Shown one piece after another: positions 24,946 to 33,209 of a DNA stretch of 64,000 nucleotides. The stretch's first letter is position 1. Each line of letters begins with the position of its first letter. Position numbers and translations under genes: made by a program. The notes beneath the pieces were generated by a model, which did not search any database, had not been told where the DNA came from, and worked only from the letters and a program-made list of their open reading frames with translations. The DNA comes from an uncultured Saprospiraceae bacterium (lineage in GTDB: Bacteria; Bacteroidota; Bacteroidia; Chitinophagales; Saprospiraceae): assembly GCA_937981555.1 (NCBI GenBank), contig CALJOK010000077.1:62001-126000 (forward strand), in the 5' to 3' direction.

Positions 24946-25812
24946 ATGAGACTCTTGCTAGGTATTCTGATATTTGGATTGTGGGCATCTTTTGCACGTT
25001 ATAAATATGTGTGCGAGATCAAGAACCATTGCGCCCCACAAGAAGTTGTCGTAGAACCAACTGCTCCTGAGCGTCTTAACAATCTCAACCTTTCTTTTGG
25101 TGATGAAAATATTTTGGAAGGATACAATCAATTCTTTTTCAAACAAGGTATTCCTCAGCCTACCACGGACTCTAGTAATTTAGCATTTCTCGATGAAATT
25201 GTTTCTTACATGATTGATCATGAGGAGAAGAAGTTAAAAATCACCGGACGATTTTTGGAAAGTGAAAGTGATATTCAAGTTAACTTTGATGATAATTTAG
25301 GAATTGCTCGAGCTAAGGCAATTGAGAAGATGTTGATAGATTTAGGAATTCCAGGGGATCGAATTTCATTGGACTATGCAATGGTTCAGGGAGACGAGTT
25401 GACTGAACCAATCGTTTTTGAAATATTGGAAACGTCTGATACCGAATTAGCAGATGTACAATTCACCTTTAATAATATGACTTTTTTGGAATCTAATTTT
25501 GAAAGTGATTCTGATGAGTTTAATCCAGGAGATGCATTTTTAAGTTATGCCGATTCGATGAAAACTTTCTTTGAATTGAATCCTGACAAAACTTTAAGAA
25601 TTATTGGTCATACAGATCAGACAGGAGGAGATGTTTATAATAAAGATTTGGGATATCGAAGAGCGAATAGTGCTAAAGGATATATTGCTAATCAAGTAGG
25701 CATTCAAACTGAAGTCAAGATTGAATCTAAAGGGGAGAAAGAACCAATGGCAACAAATAAAACGAAAGAAGGTCGGGCAAAAAACCGAAGAATAAACTTA
25801 ATTATAGAATAA
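24946..25812 (+). CDS. Double OmpA-domain envelope protein
   Basis: 288 residues. One hydrophobic N-terminal segment (MRLLLGILIFGLWASFARY) acts as an anchor or signal. Two OmpA-like halves follow. The first (~55-160; KLKITGRFLESESD, ARAKAIEKMLIDLGIPGDRI) is degenerate and lacks the usual Asp/Arg pair. The second (~165-288) is canonical: LRIIGHTDQTGGDVYNKDLG, RRANSAKGYI and GRAKNRRINLIIE, with the peptidoglycan-binding Asp and Arg positions. It probably ties the membrane to the cell wall. It lies 21 bases upstream of the coiled-coil protein gene, suggesting a two-gene unit. Confidence 0.85.
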   Translation: MRLLLGILIFGLWASFARYKYVCEIKNHCAPQEVVVEPTAPERLNNLNLSFGDENILEGYNQFFFKQGIPQPTTDSSNLAFLDEIVSYMIDHEEKKLKITGRFLESESDIQVNFDDNLGIARAKAIEKMLIDLGIPGDRISLDYAMVQGDELTEPIVFEILETSDTELADVQFTFNNMTFLESNFESDSDEFNPGDAFLSYADSMKTFFELNPDKTLRIIGHTDQTGGDVYNKDLGYRRANSAKGYIANQVGIQTEVKIESKGEKEPMATNKTKEGRAKNRRINLIIE

Positions 25813-25833
25813 CCTGAAACACTCAATATAATC

Positions 25834-26880
25834 ATGGAATATTTAAAAACATTTTGGACAGACCTTTTTACTGCAATGAATACGGAAGACAGTATTGCCG
25901 TATTGGTTTTCTTAGGCGTATCTTTTTTGTTAGGACTTTTGTTTGGAGCTTGGTCGAGAGCAGGCAAAATCAGAAGATTGAAACGAGAATTGGCAGACAA
26001 AGAGATGGGACTAAAATCGCTTCGCACTCAATATGATTTGTTGGTAGAGCAGTTTGAGAAAAAAGAAGATGATTTAAAAATTGCAGATGCTCGTGCGAAC
26101 GAAATGTCTGAAGATATCACTCGTTTGACGAATGAGCGAACGCACTTTCAAACTGAATTAAGATCAGCTCGGGAACAATTGGAAAGACTGCAAGAAGAGA
26201 ATCTTAACTATGTTAATCAATTAGAAGGAATAGGAGAAGGCGGTGTAATTATAGATCCAAACACAGTTGTGGATACATCATCAGGTGGAAATGGATTGAA
26301 TGATTCTACGACAAGCATAACTGATGAAGTGCAAAATGATCGGTTATCTATGATTGAAGAAAAGTTGGAAAAATTAGTTTTGGAAAATGCTAACTTGAAA
26401 GAAGAAATGGTTAATCTTGAACGAACTGCCTTGAGTTCTAATCCAGTTATCGTTGGAGGAGGAGTAATTGGTGGTTCTGGTTCTACAGGAATTGATATTG
26501 AAACGGGAGAAGAAGTTTTAGATTTAAGTGAGGTGCCAGTTGATGAAATTCCGGATACTTTTGATCAAGAAGTGTTGGAAGAAGACTATGGAGAAATGTC
26601 ACCTCAAGAAAGAGGAGAGCGAGCAAAAGCAAAAATAGGAGCGCTACTAGGAACAAAAATTCCAAGAGCAAATATTTCTGAAAAAGATGATTTGAAAAAA
26701 ATAGAAGGCATTGGTCCTTTTATTGAAATGAAACTAAATGATGTTGGTATTTATACTTTCGAACAAGTGAGTATGTTGAATGAGGAATCAATTAGTTTAA
26801 TTACAGATGCCATTCAGTTTTTTCCAGGAAGAATCGAGAAGGATGATTGGGTGGGACAAGCTGCAAGTTATATGGGTTAA
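25834..26880 (+). CDS. Membrane-anchored coiled-coil protein with C-terminal helix-hairpin-helix-like domain
   Basis: 348 residues. One membrane helix lies near the N-terminus (SIAVLVFLGVSFLLGLLFG, ~18-36), followed by a long coiled coil (~45-135, heptad-rich REL/EQL/ERLQEEN). A low-complexity Gly/Ser/Asp/Thr linker contains a second short coiled coil. The C-terminal domain (~285-348) reads DDLKKIEGIGPFIEMKLNDV...GIYTFEQVSMLNEE, the pattern of helix-hairpin-helix/H3TH modules otherwise found in nucleic-acid-binding or ribosomal-protein-associated proteins. The domain may serve protein contacts here. It pairs with the double-OmpA protein; function is unknown. Confidence 0.8.
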   Translation: MEYLKTFWTDLFTAMNTEDSIAVLVFLGVSFLLGLLFGAWSRAGKIRRLKRELADKEMGLKSLRTQYDLLVEQFEKKEDDLKIADARANEMSEDITRLTNERTHFQTELRSAREQLERLQEENLNYVNQLEGIGEGGVIIDPNTVVDTSSGGNGLNDSTTSITDEVQNDRLSMIEEKLEKLVLENANLKEEMVNLERTALSSNPVIVGGGVIGGSGSTGIDIETGEEVLDLSEVPVDEIPDTFDQEVLEEDYGEMSPQERGERAKAKIGALLGTKIPRANISEKDDLKKIEGIGPFIEMKLNDVGIYTFEQVSMLNEESISLITDAIQFFPGRIEKDDWVGQAASYMG

Positions 26881-26978
26881 AAATTATTTTATCTAAGTAT
26901 ACAATTACCAAATTGAAAGCATAAAACGAAAAACAAAAGGGTTGTTCCTGAAAATGGAGCAACATAACCATGATTTAC

Positions 26979-27012
26979 AAAGCGAATTGTCGAAAGGCAG
27001 TTCGCTTTTTTT
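26979..27012 (+). terminator. Terminator after the OmpA/coiled-coil pair
   Basis: AAAGCGAATTG and CAGTTCGCTTT pair with one mismatch across an eight-base loop and are followed by seven T. Confidence 0.85.
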
Positions 27013-27067
27013 ATGCCTCACTATCAATCCATTTCCTAAAAAGGAGCTGGATTGATAGTGAGGCATA
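27012..27067. repeat. Perfect 20-bp inverted repeat
   Basis: Arms 27012-27031 (TATGCCTCACTATCAATCCA) and 27048-27067 are perfect complements. The 16-base spacer itself contains TCCT-AAAA-AGGA. It follows a normal terminator directly and has no T run, so it is not the terminator itself. Confidence 0.8.
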
Positions 27068-27413
27068 TATTCTACAAAGTAAAATAAAGGCAGAATTTAA
27101 TTCTAATTATTTTTTTAAACTACAAATTTTTGTCTGTTTGAAATATATTTCCTAACTTCATCGTACTACTTATTCACAGTAGACAAAACTATATTTTTTT
27201 ATTTTTTAACCACGGAATAAAAAATCACCTTTCTAAAATGGACAACAACTTTGAACAAATATGTCGGTATTGAAATAGGCGATTAGCATTTGCTAGTCGC
27301 CTGTTTTGTACAATATCCCAACTTGATAAGTTATCACACATCAAGCTACCGTTCAAAATCAAACCTTCCTTTTTTTAGGTCTACTTCTATTCCTACAAAA
27401 ACTCAACTTACCT

Positions 27414-29540
27414 ATGGCTTACGATACGAAGAATATACGGAACGTAGTTCTGCTCGGACATCCAGGGTGCGGTAAAACCACCTTTGCAGAAACCATGCTT
27501 TTTGAATCAGGTGCGATCAAACGTAGAGGTACAGTAGAAGATCAAAACACAATATCTGATTACACTTTCATCGAAATGGAAAGAGGGAACTCAATTTTCA
27601 GTTCGTTGATGCATGCAAAATGGAGAGATTGTAAAATCAATATTATCGATACACCAGGATTCGATGATTTCATCGGAGAAGTTATTTCAAGTTTGAAAGT
27701 AGCTGATACTGCTTTGATGATCTTGAATGCTAGGGGAGGAGTTGAAGTAGGAACAGAGTTGATGTGGGAATATATTGAAAAATTTAAAACGCCTGCCATG
27801 TTTGTTATCAATCAATTAGATCATGATAAAGCCGATTATGACACCACATTAGAACAAGCTCAACAACGATTTGGAAATAAAGTAATTCCAGTTCAATTTC
27901 CTTTGCACACTGGCATTGGATTGAATTCCATTGTCGATTGTTTGCGTATGACAATGTATGTTTTCCCAGATGGAGGAGGCAAACCCGAAAAACAACCTAT
28001 TCCAGATACCGTAATGGAAAAAGCTCAAGAAATTCATAATCAATTAGTTGAAGCAGCTGCCGAAAATGAGGAAGGATTGATGGAGAAATTTTTTGAAGAA
28101 GGAAATTTAAATGAATCTGATTTGGCAAAAGGCTTAACCATCGCTTTGGCAAATCAAAGTATTTATCCAGTCTTTTGTTGTTCCGCTACTCGAAATATGG
28201 GGAGTGGTAGAATCATGGGATTTATCAATGATATTGCTCCATCACCAGCAGATCGACCAGAAGCGATATTAGAAAATGGAGATACTTTAAAATGTGATTC
28301 GAATGGCGAACCTGCTGTTTTTATTTATAAAACGATGTCAGAACCACGAGTCGGAACAGTATCTTATTTCAAAGTTTATTCTGGTAAATTATCAGGTGGA
28401 ACAGAGTTGCATAATACTCGAACTCGAAATGGAGAACGCTTTGGACAATTATATGAAGTGAATGGAAAATCAAGAGATGCGGTTGGCGGGTTGGCGGCAG
28501 GTGACATTGGTGTTACCGTAAAATTAAAAGAAGCATTGACGAATGATACATTGGGAGGAAAAGGAATGAAAAAACGAATTGACCCAATTCATTTTCCAGA
28601 ACCTCGAATTCGTACTGCAGTAAATCCACCAAGCAAAGCTGATATGGAAAAACTAGTTAAAGCTTTGCATCAAATAGCTGCGGAAGATCCAACTTTAATA
28701 GTAGAACAATCTGCAACTTTAAAACAAACGATCATTCACGGTCAAGGGCAATTGCACTTAGATATCACGAAGTATCGAATCGAAAAAGTAAATAATATTT
28801 CGATGGAATTTGTTCGACCAAAAATTTCTTATCGAGAAACGATTACCAAAGAAGCAAGTAACGTTTATCGGCATAAAAAACAAAGTGGAGGTTCAGGGCA
28901 GTTTGGGGAAGTCCATATGCGCATCGAACCATATCATGAAGGTATGACAGATCCAGCAGGATTAAATGTTAGAAAAAAAGAAGAAGAAGAATTGCCTTGG
29001 GGTGGAAAATTAATATTCCTTTGGTGTATCGTCGGAGGTTCAATAGATGCGAAATATTCCAATGCTATCAAGAAGGGCGTAATGTCAAAAATGGAAGAAG
29101 GGCCACTCACCGGCTCCTATTGTCAAGATATTCGAGTATCTATTTACGATGGAAAAATGCACCCAGTAGATTCTAACGATATGGCATTTATGTTGGCTGC
29201 GACTAACGCATTTAAAAATTCATTTAACGAAGCTCGACCTCAATTACTCGAACCAATTTACGAAGTAGAAGTACTTTGTTCAGGTGATGTGCTAGGTGAT
29301 GTGATGGGAGATTTGCAAACACGACGCGCCATGATTTTGGGGATGGATGCCGAAGGTCATTATCAAAAAATAAAAGCAAAAGTACCGATTGCGGAAATGT
29401 ATCAGTACTCTTCGACCTTACGATCGATTACTCAAGGCCGTGCAAAATTCACTCGAAAATTTTGTGAATACATGGCGGTGACGCCTGATGTTCAGAAAGA
29501 ATTGGTGAATGCGTATCAAGCGGAATTACAAGAGGCGTAA
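27414..29540 (+). CDS. Elongation factor G paralogue with altered GTPase motifs
   Basis: 708 residues covering all EF-G domains: GTPase domain ~1-280, domain II (GTVSYFKVYSGKLSGGTELH), III (VEQSATLKQTIIHGQGQLHL), IV (GGSGQFGEVHMRIEPY) and V (LGDVMGDLQTRRAMILGMDA). G1 is intact (GHPGCGKTT, 15-23). Switch I RGITI is RGNSI (57-61). G3 DTPGH is DTPGF (79-83), so the catalytic His is Phe83. G4 NKxD is NQLD (133-136). Bacteroidota often carry such a second EF-G; one in Bacteroides thetaiotaomicron has been reported to work without GTP hydrolysis. Residue changes suggest slow or absent hydrolysis here; that is an inference. The gene stands alone, not in a str operon. Confidence 0.92.
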   Translation: MAYDTKNIRNVVLLGHPGCGKTTFAETMLFESGAIKRRGTVEDQNTISDYTFIEMERGNSIFSSLMHAKWRDCKINIIDTPGFDDFIGEVISSLKVADTALMILNARGGVEVGTELMWEYIEKFKTPAMFVINQLDHDKADYDTTLEQAQQRFGNKVIPVQFPLHTGIGLNSIVDCLRMTMYVFPDGGGKPEKQPIPDTVMEKAQEIHNQLVEAAAENEEGLMEKFFEEGNLNESDLAKGLTIALANQSIYPVFCCSATRNMGSGRIMGFINDIAPSPADRPEAILENGDTLKCDSNGEPAVFIYKTMSEPRVGTVSYFKVYSGKLSGGTELHNTRTRNGERFGQLYEVNGKSRDAVGGLAAGDIGVTVKLKEALTNDTLGGKGMKKRIDPIHFPEPRIRTAVNPPSKADMEKLVKALHQIAAEDPTLIVEQSATLKQTIIHGQGQLHLDITKYRIEKVNNISMEFVRPKISYRETITKEASNVYRHKKQSGGSGQFGEVHMRIEPYHEGMTDPAGLNVRKKEEEELPWGGKLIFLWCIVGGSIDAKYSNAIKKGVMSKMEEGPLTGSYCQDIRVSIYDGKMHPVDSNDMAFMLAATNAFKNSFNEARPQLLEPIYEVEVLCSGDVLGDVMGDLQTRRAMILGMDAEGHYQKIKAKVPIAEMYQYSSTLRSITQGRAKFTRKFCEYMAVTPDVQKELVNAYQAELQEA

Positions 29541-29998
29541 ATTTATTTAAAAGTAAGAATGCATTGATAAATGTATTGCTGAAAAAACAAACGGCACTCG
29601 AAATATCGAGTGCCGTTTGCGTTTATTTATGCTTTTGTAAAAGCATTGTGTATTTTTTTTGGGTTCCCTTACTATTTAACACAACAATATTTAAACAAAA
29701 CTCACCTACTATTTTAAGAAGATGCCATTAACCGATGATTAATTATTGCTGCTCATTAAATAACTCTTAATGAAAAAATAATATATGTATTACTAATATC
29801 ATTGACTACGTTTATATTATTTACCAACCAAATTAAAAGGGAAAGATTATGACCTTTTGATAAAAAAATGACAGTCTTTTTAAAACTCGAACATATATAA
29901 TTTATTCACCACACTTAAGTTAGAAAGCTGATGAAATAGGAGTATATTACTAGATAAAATAGGACAAAGAAAACGTAATTTTAAAAATACACCCCCTG
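29541..29998. other. Intergenic region between EF-G paralogue and TPR kinase
   Basis: Apart from the hairpin repeat at 29589-29660, this is AT-rich sequence without an identifiable gene. The kinase leader (from ~29800) contains no promoter I could fix. Confidence 0.5.
29589..29660 (+). repeat. Terminator-bearing repeat, copy 1
   Basis: AAACGGCACTCGA-AATA-TCGAGTGCCGTTT (29589-29618) is a perfect 13-bp hairpin 48 bases past the EF-G stop. Similarity to positions 39939-40019 continues beyond the hairpin (TGCCGTTTG, TTTTGTAA, AG, TTGT, T runs ending GG), so the unit is about 70 bases, not just a stem. Confidence 0.75.
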
Positions 29999-32035
29999 AT
30001 GAAACCCCTAAGACTATTTGTTTTAATATTTTTTTATTTGAACATCTTGCCTTGCTTATCAGCTCAATCAATTGATAGTTTAAAGTTAGATCTCGCTAAT
30101 GAGATTGCTAACAATACACCACTTCAACTCCATTTACTTCGTCAAATTTCTACTTTTTACCAATCTGTTGATATGGATAGTTCACAATATTATGCAGAGG
30201 TTTTGTTGTTAAAAGCAGCAGAGTTTGAAAGTGAAGTTGACATGGCCAAAGGCTACAATAGTTTGGCTAATATTTATAATCTCAAAGGAGAATATAAAAA
30301 AGCGATTGAACCAATTGATAAAAGTATAGCTCTTTGTCAGGAGTTGGATATTTCTAGAGGTGTTTCCTCAGGACTCTTTTTGAAAGCAAATATTTTGCAA
30401 AACCTACATCACTATGCCGAGGCGGAAAAAAAATATTTTGAAAGTTTAGAAATAGCAGAGACTAATAATGACTCCATGATGATTGGGTACATTTTTCAAA
30501 ATGTGGGAATCAATAAGGATTTTCAAGGACATTACGATGAAGCTATTCAGTATTATTTTGATGCTATAAAAATATTTTCTTCCATAGGAGAACAACTTGG
30601 GCTTGCTCAATTATATACTAATATAGGAACGATTTATCAAATCACCGAACAAAAAGAAAAATGCATAGAGTATTATAAGAAGGCCATTCAAATCAAAAAA
30701 GAATTAGGAACTATTAGTGACTTAGCGATAACTTATGAAAATTTGGCAACCGTTTACGTCAAATATGAAGAGTTGGATAAAGGAACATCAGCAATTGATT
30801 CTGCTTTATATTATAGTGAGATCTCAAATTCTAAGGGGTCACTACCTTATATTTATTTTGTAAAAGGAGATATATTGTCCAAACAAAAACGGACTGAAGG
30901 AGCTTTAGAAATGTATAAAAAAGGAGTTGAACTATCCAAAGAGTTGGATGATCCTTATCGCATCTCGATTGGAAATACTAGTATTGGAAAATCTTATGCT
31001 GCACTAGGACGACATCAAAAAGCGATAGACTATTATGAAGATGTTTTGCAATATGTGAAAGGTATCGAAAATTTTAAGCTAGAGAAAGATGTGTTGGTGC
31101 AATATATCGAATCCTTAAAGAAAACCGATCAATATCAAAAAGCAACGGAACATTACGAGCGAGTATTAGTACTCAATGATTCTCTTTTTTCTCAGCAAAC
31201 AATTGAATCTATTAATGAAGTAGAAACAAGATTTCAAACGGAGCAAAAAGAAACAGAAAATAAATTATTAAAGACAGAGAAGACCGTTCAAGCTTCGACT
31301 ATTAAAAGTCAACAAGAAACTTTAATTGCTAGCATATTAGGAATTAGTTTGTTAGCGGTGATTACTTTTCTTTTTTATAGACAAAGTAGTGATCGGAAGA
31401 AGACAAATAAATTATTGCAGGGGAAAAATGAAAAAATAGAAACACTACATAAGGAATTGAGTCATCGAGTCAAAAATAATCTGGCTTTTGTCTCAGGGCT
31501 ATTGCGGATGCAAGGTAGGCGATTAGTAAATGTAGAGGCGAAGCAGGCTGTAAAGGATGGGGAATCTCGTATCGAAGCAATGGCACTTTTGCATCAAAAA
31601 CTATATACAAATGAGGAGGAGACAATGATTGATTTGGGAGAATATCTAGATCAAATCTGTACCAACTTAAAACGTATTTACCCTTTGGAAGGAGAGGCTC
31701 CAAAAATAAAATTACGAACAGGAAGTATTAAAATTGATGGAGAAAAATCAGTTAGGATTGGTTTGATTATAAATGAATTAGTTACTAACTCATTTAAATA
31801 TGCCTTTGAAAATACAGCCAATCCACAAATTGATATTGCGGTTAATAAAGTAGATGAAGAATATTTAAATTTAACTTATCGAGATAATGGAATTGGTTTG
31901 CCAACTGAGTTGGATATTAAAAAATCTAAATCATTAGGATTGAAATTAGTTCATATGTTGACAGAACAATTAAAAGGAAAAGTGGAAATGGAAAACAAAG
32001 AGGGAGCTTTTTTTCAAATAGATTTTCAATACTAA
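29999..32035 (+). CDS. TPR-domain sensor histidine kinase (HisKA_2 type)
   Basis: 678 residues: signal peptide (LRLFVLIFFYLNILPCLSAQ), about seven TPR units (~35-400; e.g. AKGYNSLANIYNLKGEYKKA), a coiled-coil linker and one membrane helix (LIASILGISLLAVITFLFY). The kinase core follows. The dimerisation domain reads LSHRVKNNLAFVSGLLRMQG with phospho-acceptor His489, and HATPase has NELVTNSFKYAF, YRDNGIGLP and SLGLKLVHML. This is the HisKA_2/HWE-related class. TPRs lie in the periplasm and probably bind a protein or peptide signal. The LytTR regulator starts 17 bases after its stop, so the pair is a two-component system. Confidence 0.93.
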   Translation: MKPLRLFVLIFFYLNILPCLSAQSIDSLKLDLANEIANNTPLQLHLLRQISTFYQSVDMDSSQYYAEVLLLKAAEFESEVDMAKGYNSLANIYNLKGEYKKAIEPIDKSIALCQELDISRGVSSGLFLKANILQNLHHYAEAEKKYFESLEIAETNNDSMMIGYIFQNVGINKDFQGHYDEAIQYYFDAIKIFSSIGEQLGLAQLYTNIGTIYQITEQKEKCIEYYKKAIQIKKELGTISDLAITYENLATVYVKYEELDKGTSAIDSALYYSEISNSKGSLPYIYFVKGDILSKQKRTEGALEMYKKGVELSKELDDPYRISIGNTSIGKSYAALGRHQKAIDYYEDVLQYVKGIENFKLEKDVLVQYIESLKKTDQYQKATEHYERVLVLNDSLFSQQTIESINEVETRFQTEQKETENKLLKTEKTVQASTIKSQQETLIASILGISLLAVITFLFYRQSSDRKKTNKLLQGKNEKIETLHKELSHRVKNNLAFVSGLLRMQGRRLVNVEAKQAVKDGESRIEAMALLHQKLYTNEEETMIDLGEYLDQICTNLKRIYPLEGEAPKIKLRTGSIKIDGEKSVRIGLIINELVTNSFKYAFENTANPQIDIAVNKVDEEYLNLTYRDNGIGLPTELDIKKSKSLGLKLVHMLTEQLKGKVEMENKEGAFFQIDFQY

Positions 32036-32052
32036 AAAATCGGTTGTTAAAA

Positions 32053-32832
32053 ATGGAAGCTTTAAAAATTTTAATTATAGAAGATGATGTTTTTTTGGGA
32101 ACAGAACTAGAAGAGCAATTGCTTGAATTTGGTTATACGATTACAGAGCGAGTGCGGGATAGTAAGTCTGCAATTATTGCTTTTCGAAGACGGTTACCAG
32201 ATATAGTTTTATGTGATATTAATTTGGAGGATAGTGAATTAGATGGTATCGATTTAGTCAAAGTATTCAATACAATTGCCAAAGTACCTATTATTTTTTT
32301 GACAGCTTTTGGTGATGCTAAAACAGTTGCTAGGGCAAAAGAAGTAAACCCTGCTTATTATTTAATAAAGCCCTGCAACCCAAATCAATTACAGATTTCC
32401 TTGGATTTTGCTATAGCGAATTTTATGAATAAAGAAGAGGCTGAGTTAGAACATTCTTTGAAGTTACAGGAAGCAACTACTCCTTCCTTACATGTAGGCG
32501 CAGATTATTTTTTCCTGAAAGATGGACATAAATATGTGCGCGTTAAGGTAGAAGATATTCTATGGGTGGAAGCATTAGGAGCTAATGTGAAAATAATTAC
32601 GGAACCTTCGGTTTTTACCTTGTCTGCTAATCTGAGTAGTTTTTCAAAACAAGTACCACATGATTTTTTGGTACGAGTTCATCGTTCTTATATGATTAAT
32701 ATTCATAGGATAGAATCCTTTTATGGTAATCGTATTTATATTCAAAAAAATGGCAAGCAACAAGAAATTCCTATTGGGAAAACCTATCGAGAAGGTTTTC
32801 AAAAGTTATTTATCAAATTGGCCTCGGATTAA
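32053..32832 (+). CDS. LytTR-family response regulator
   Basis: 259 residues from the ATG at 32053; a TTG nine bases earlier could also open the frame but adds only three residues. The receiver has acidic LIIEDDVF, phospho-acceptor Asp55 in VLCDINLEDSELDG, Thr in PIIFLTAFGD and Lys in YLIKPC. The LytTR DNA-binding domain (~155-259) contains VEDILWVEALGANVKI, LSSFSKQVPHDFLVRVHRSY and IPIGKTYREGFQKL. It is the likely partner of the TPR kinase directly upstream. Target genes are unknown. Confidence 0.95.
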   Translation: MEALKILIIEDDVFLGTELEEQLLEFGYTITERVRDSKSAIIAFRRRLPDIVLCDINLEDSELDGIDLVKVFNTIAKVPIIFLTAFGDAKTVARAKEVNPAYYLIKPCNPNQLQISLDFAIANFMNKEEAELEHSLKLQEATTPSLHVGADYFFLKDGHKYVRVKVEDILWVEALGANVKIITEPSVFTLSANLSSFSKQVPHDFLVRVHRSYMINIHRIESFYGNRIYIQKNGKQQEIPIGKTYREGFQKLFIKLASD

Positions 32833-32983
32833 TAATACATGATAATTTCCCTTGATATGGAAAATCCTTCTCTTCATAAGTTTTCTCTTTTCGTTGACTC
32901 TTTTTATTTCATAATCATGTTTAGCATCCGTATATTTATATTAATCGAAAGCTGAAAAATTTCGATTAATAACTAACACATGC

Positions 32984-33094
32984 ATGTCTCTAATTAAAAT
33001 TATTAAAGGCATTAGTAAAATTACTTTTGCTGGTGTCTTTTTTTATGATTATTATTTGCGCCGCCTTTTAAAAAATAAACCATCTACAAATTAA
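32984..33094 (+). CDS. Possible cationic, hydrophobic small peptide (36 aa)
   Basis: ATG to TAA, 37 codons. The peptide begins MSLIKIIKGISKITFAGVFF and ends in a basic tail (LRRLLKNKPSTN): an amphipathic or membrane-seeking composition with net positive charge. It starts 14 bases after an 11-bp inverted repeat and its stop lies inside a strong terminator, as expected of a tiny transcription unit. TATATTTA at 32931-32938 is a weak -7 candidate. It might be a toxin-like or bacteriocin-like peptide, or chance. Confidence 0.3.
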   Translation: MSLIKIIKGISKITFAGVFFYDYYLRRLLKNKPSTN

Positions 33095-33111
33095 TGCAGA
33101 TGGTTTATTTT
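33072..33111. terminator. Bidirectional terminator between LytTR regulator and OmpA gene
   Basis: Perfect 14-bp arms (33072-33085 and 33098-33111) around a 12-base loop, A/T-rich at both feet. It lies between convergent genes. Confidence 0.75.
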
Positions 33112-33209
33112 CAGGATCAATATTTTAAAATAGAAATTATCTGATTGTGATTAGGAGATTACTTGTCTAAAACTAACTCACTTAGTTTTTTTAATACACG
33201 AATCCACGA

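Larger units (their letters stand above)
26881..27413. other. Intergenic region upstream of the EF-G paralogue
   Basis: Holds the terminator at 26979-27012, a 20-bp perfect inverted repeat (27012-27067) and a hairpin at 27277-27302 (AGGCGATTAGCA, loop TT, TGCTAGTCGCCT) preceded by an 11-codon frame at 27238-27273. The remainder is AT-rich without an identifiable gene, and I could not place a promoter for the EF-G gene with confidence. Confidence 0.55.
32833..33209. other. Intergenic region with a possible 36-residue frame between two hairpins
   Basis: Contains an 11-bp perfect inverted repeat (32940-32950 and 32960-32970, loop of nine), a possible small frame (32984-33094) and a 14-bp perfect bidirectional terminator (33072-33111). 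Flanking bases are AT-rich and unremarkable. Confidence 0.5.
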
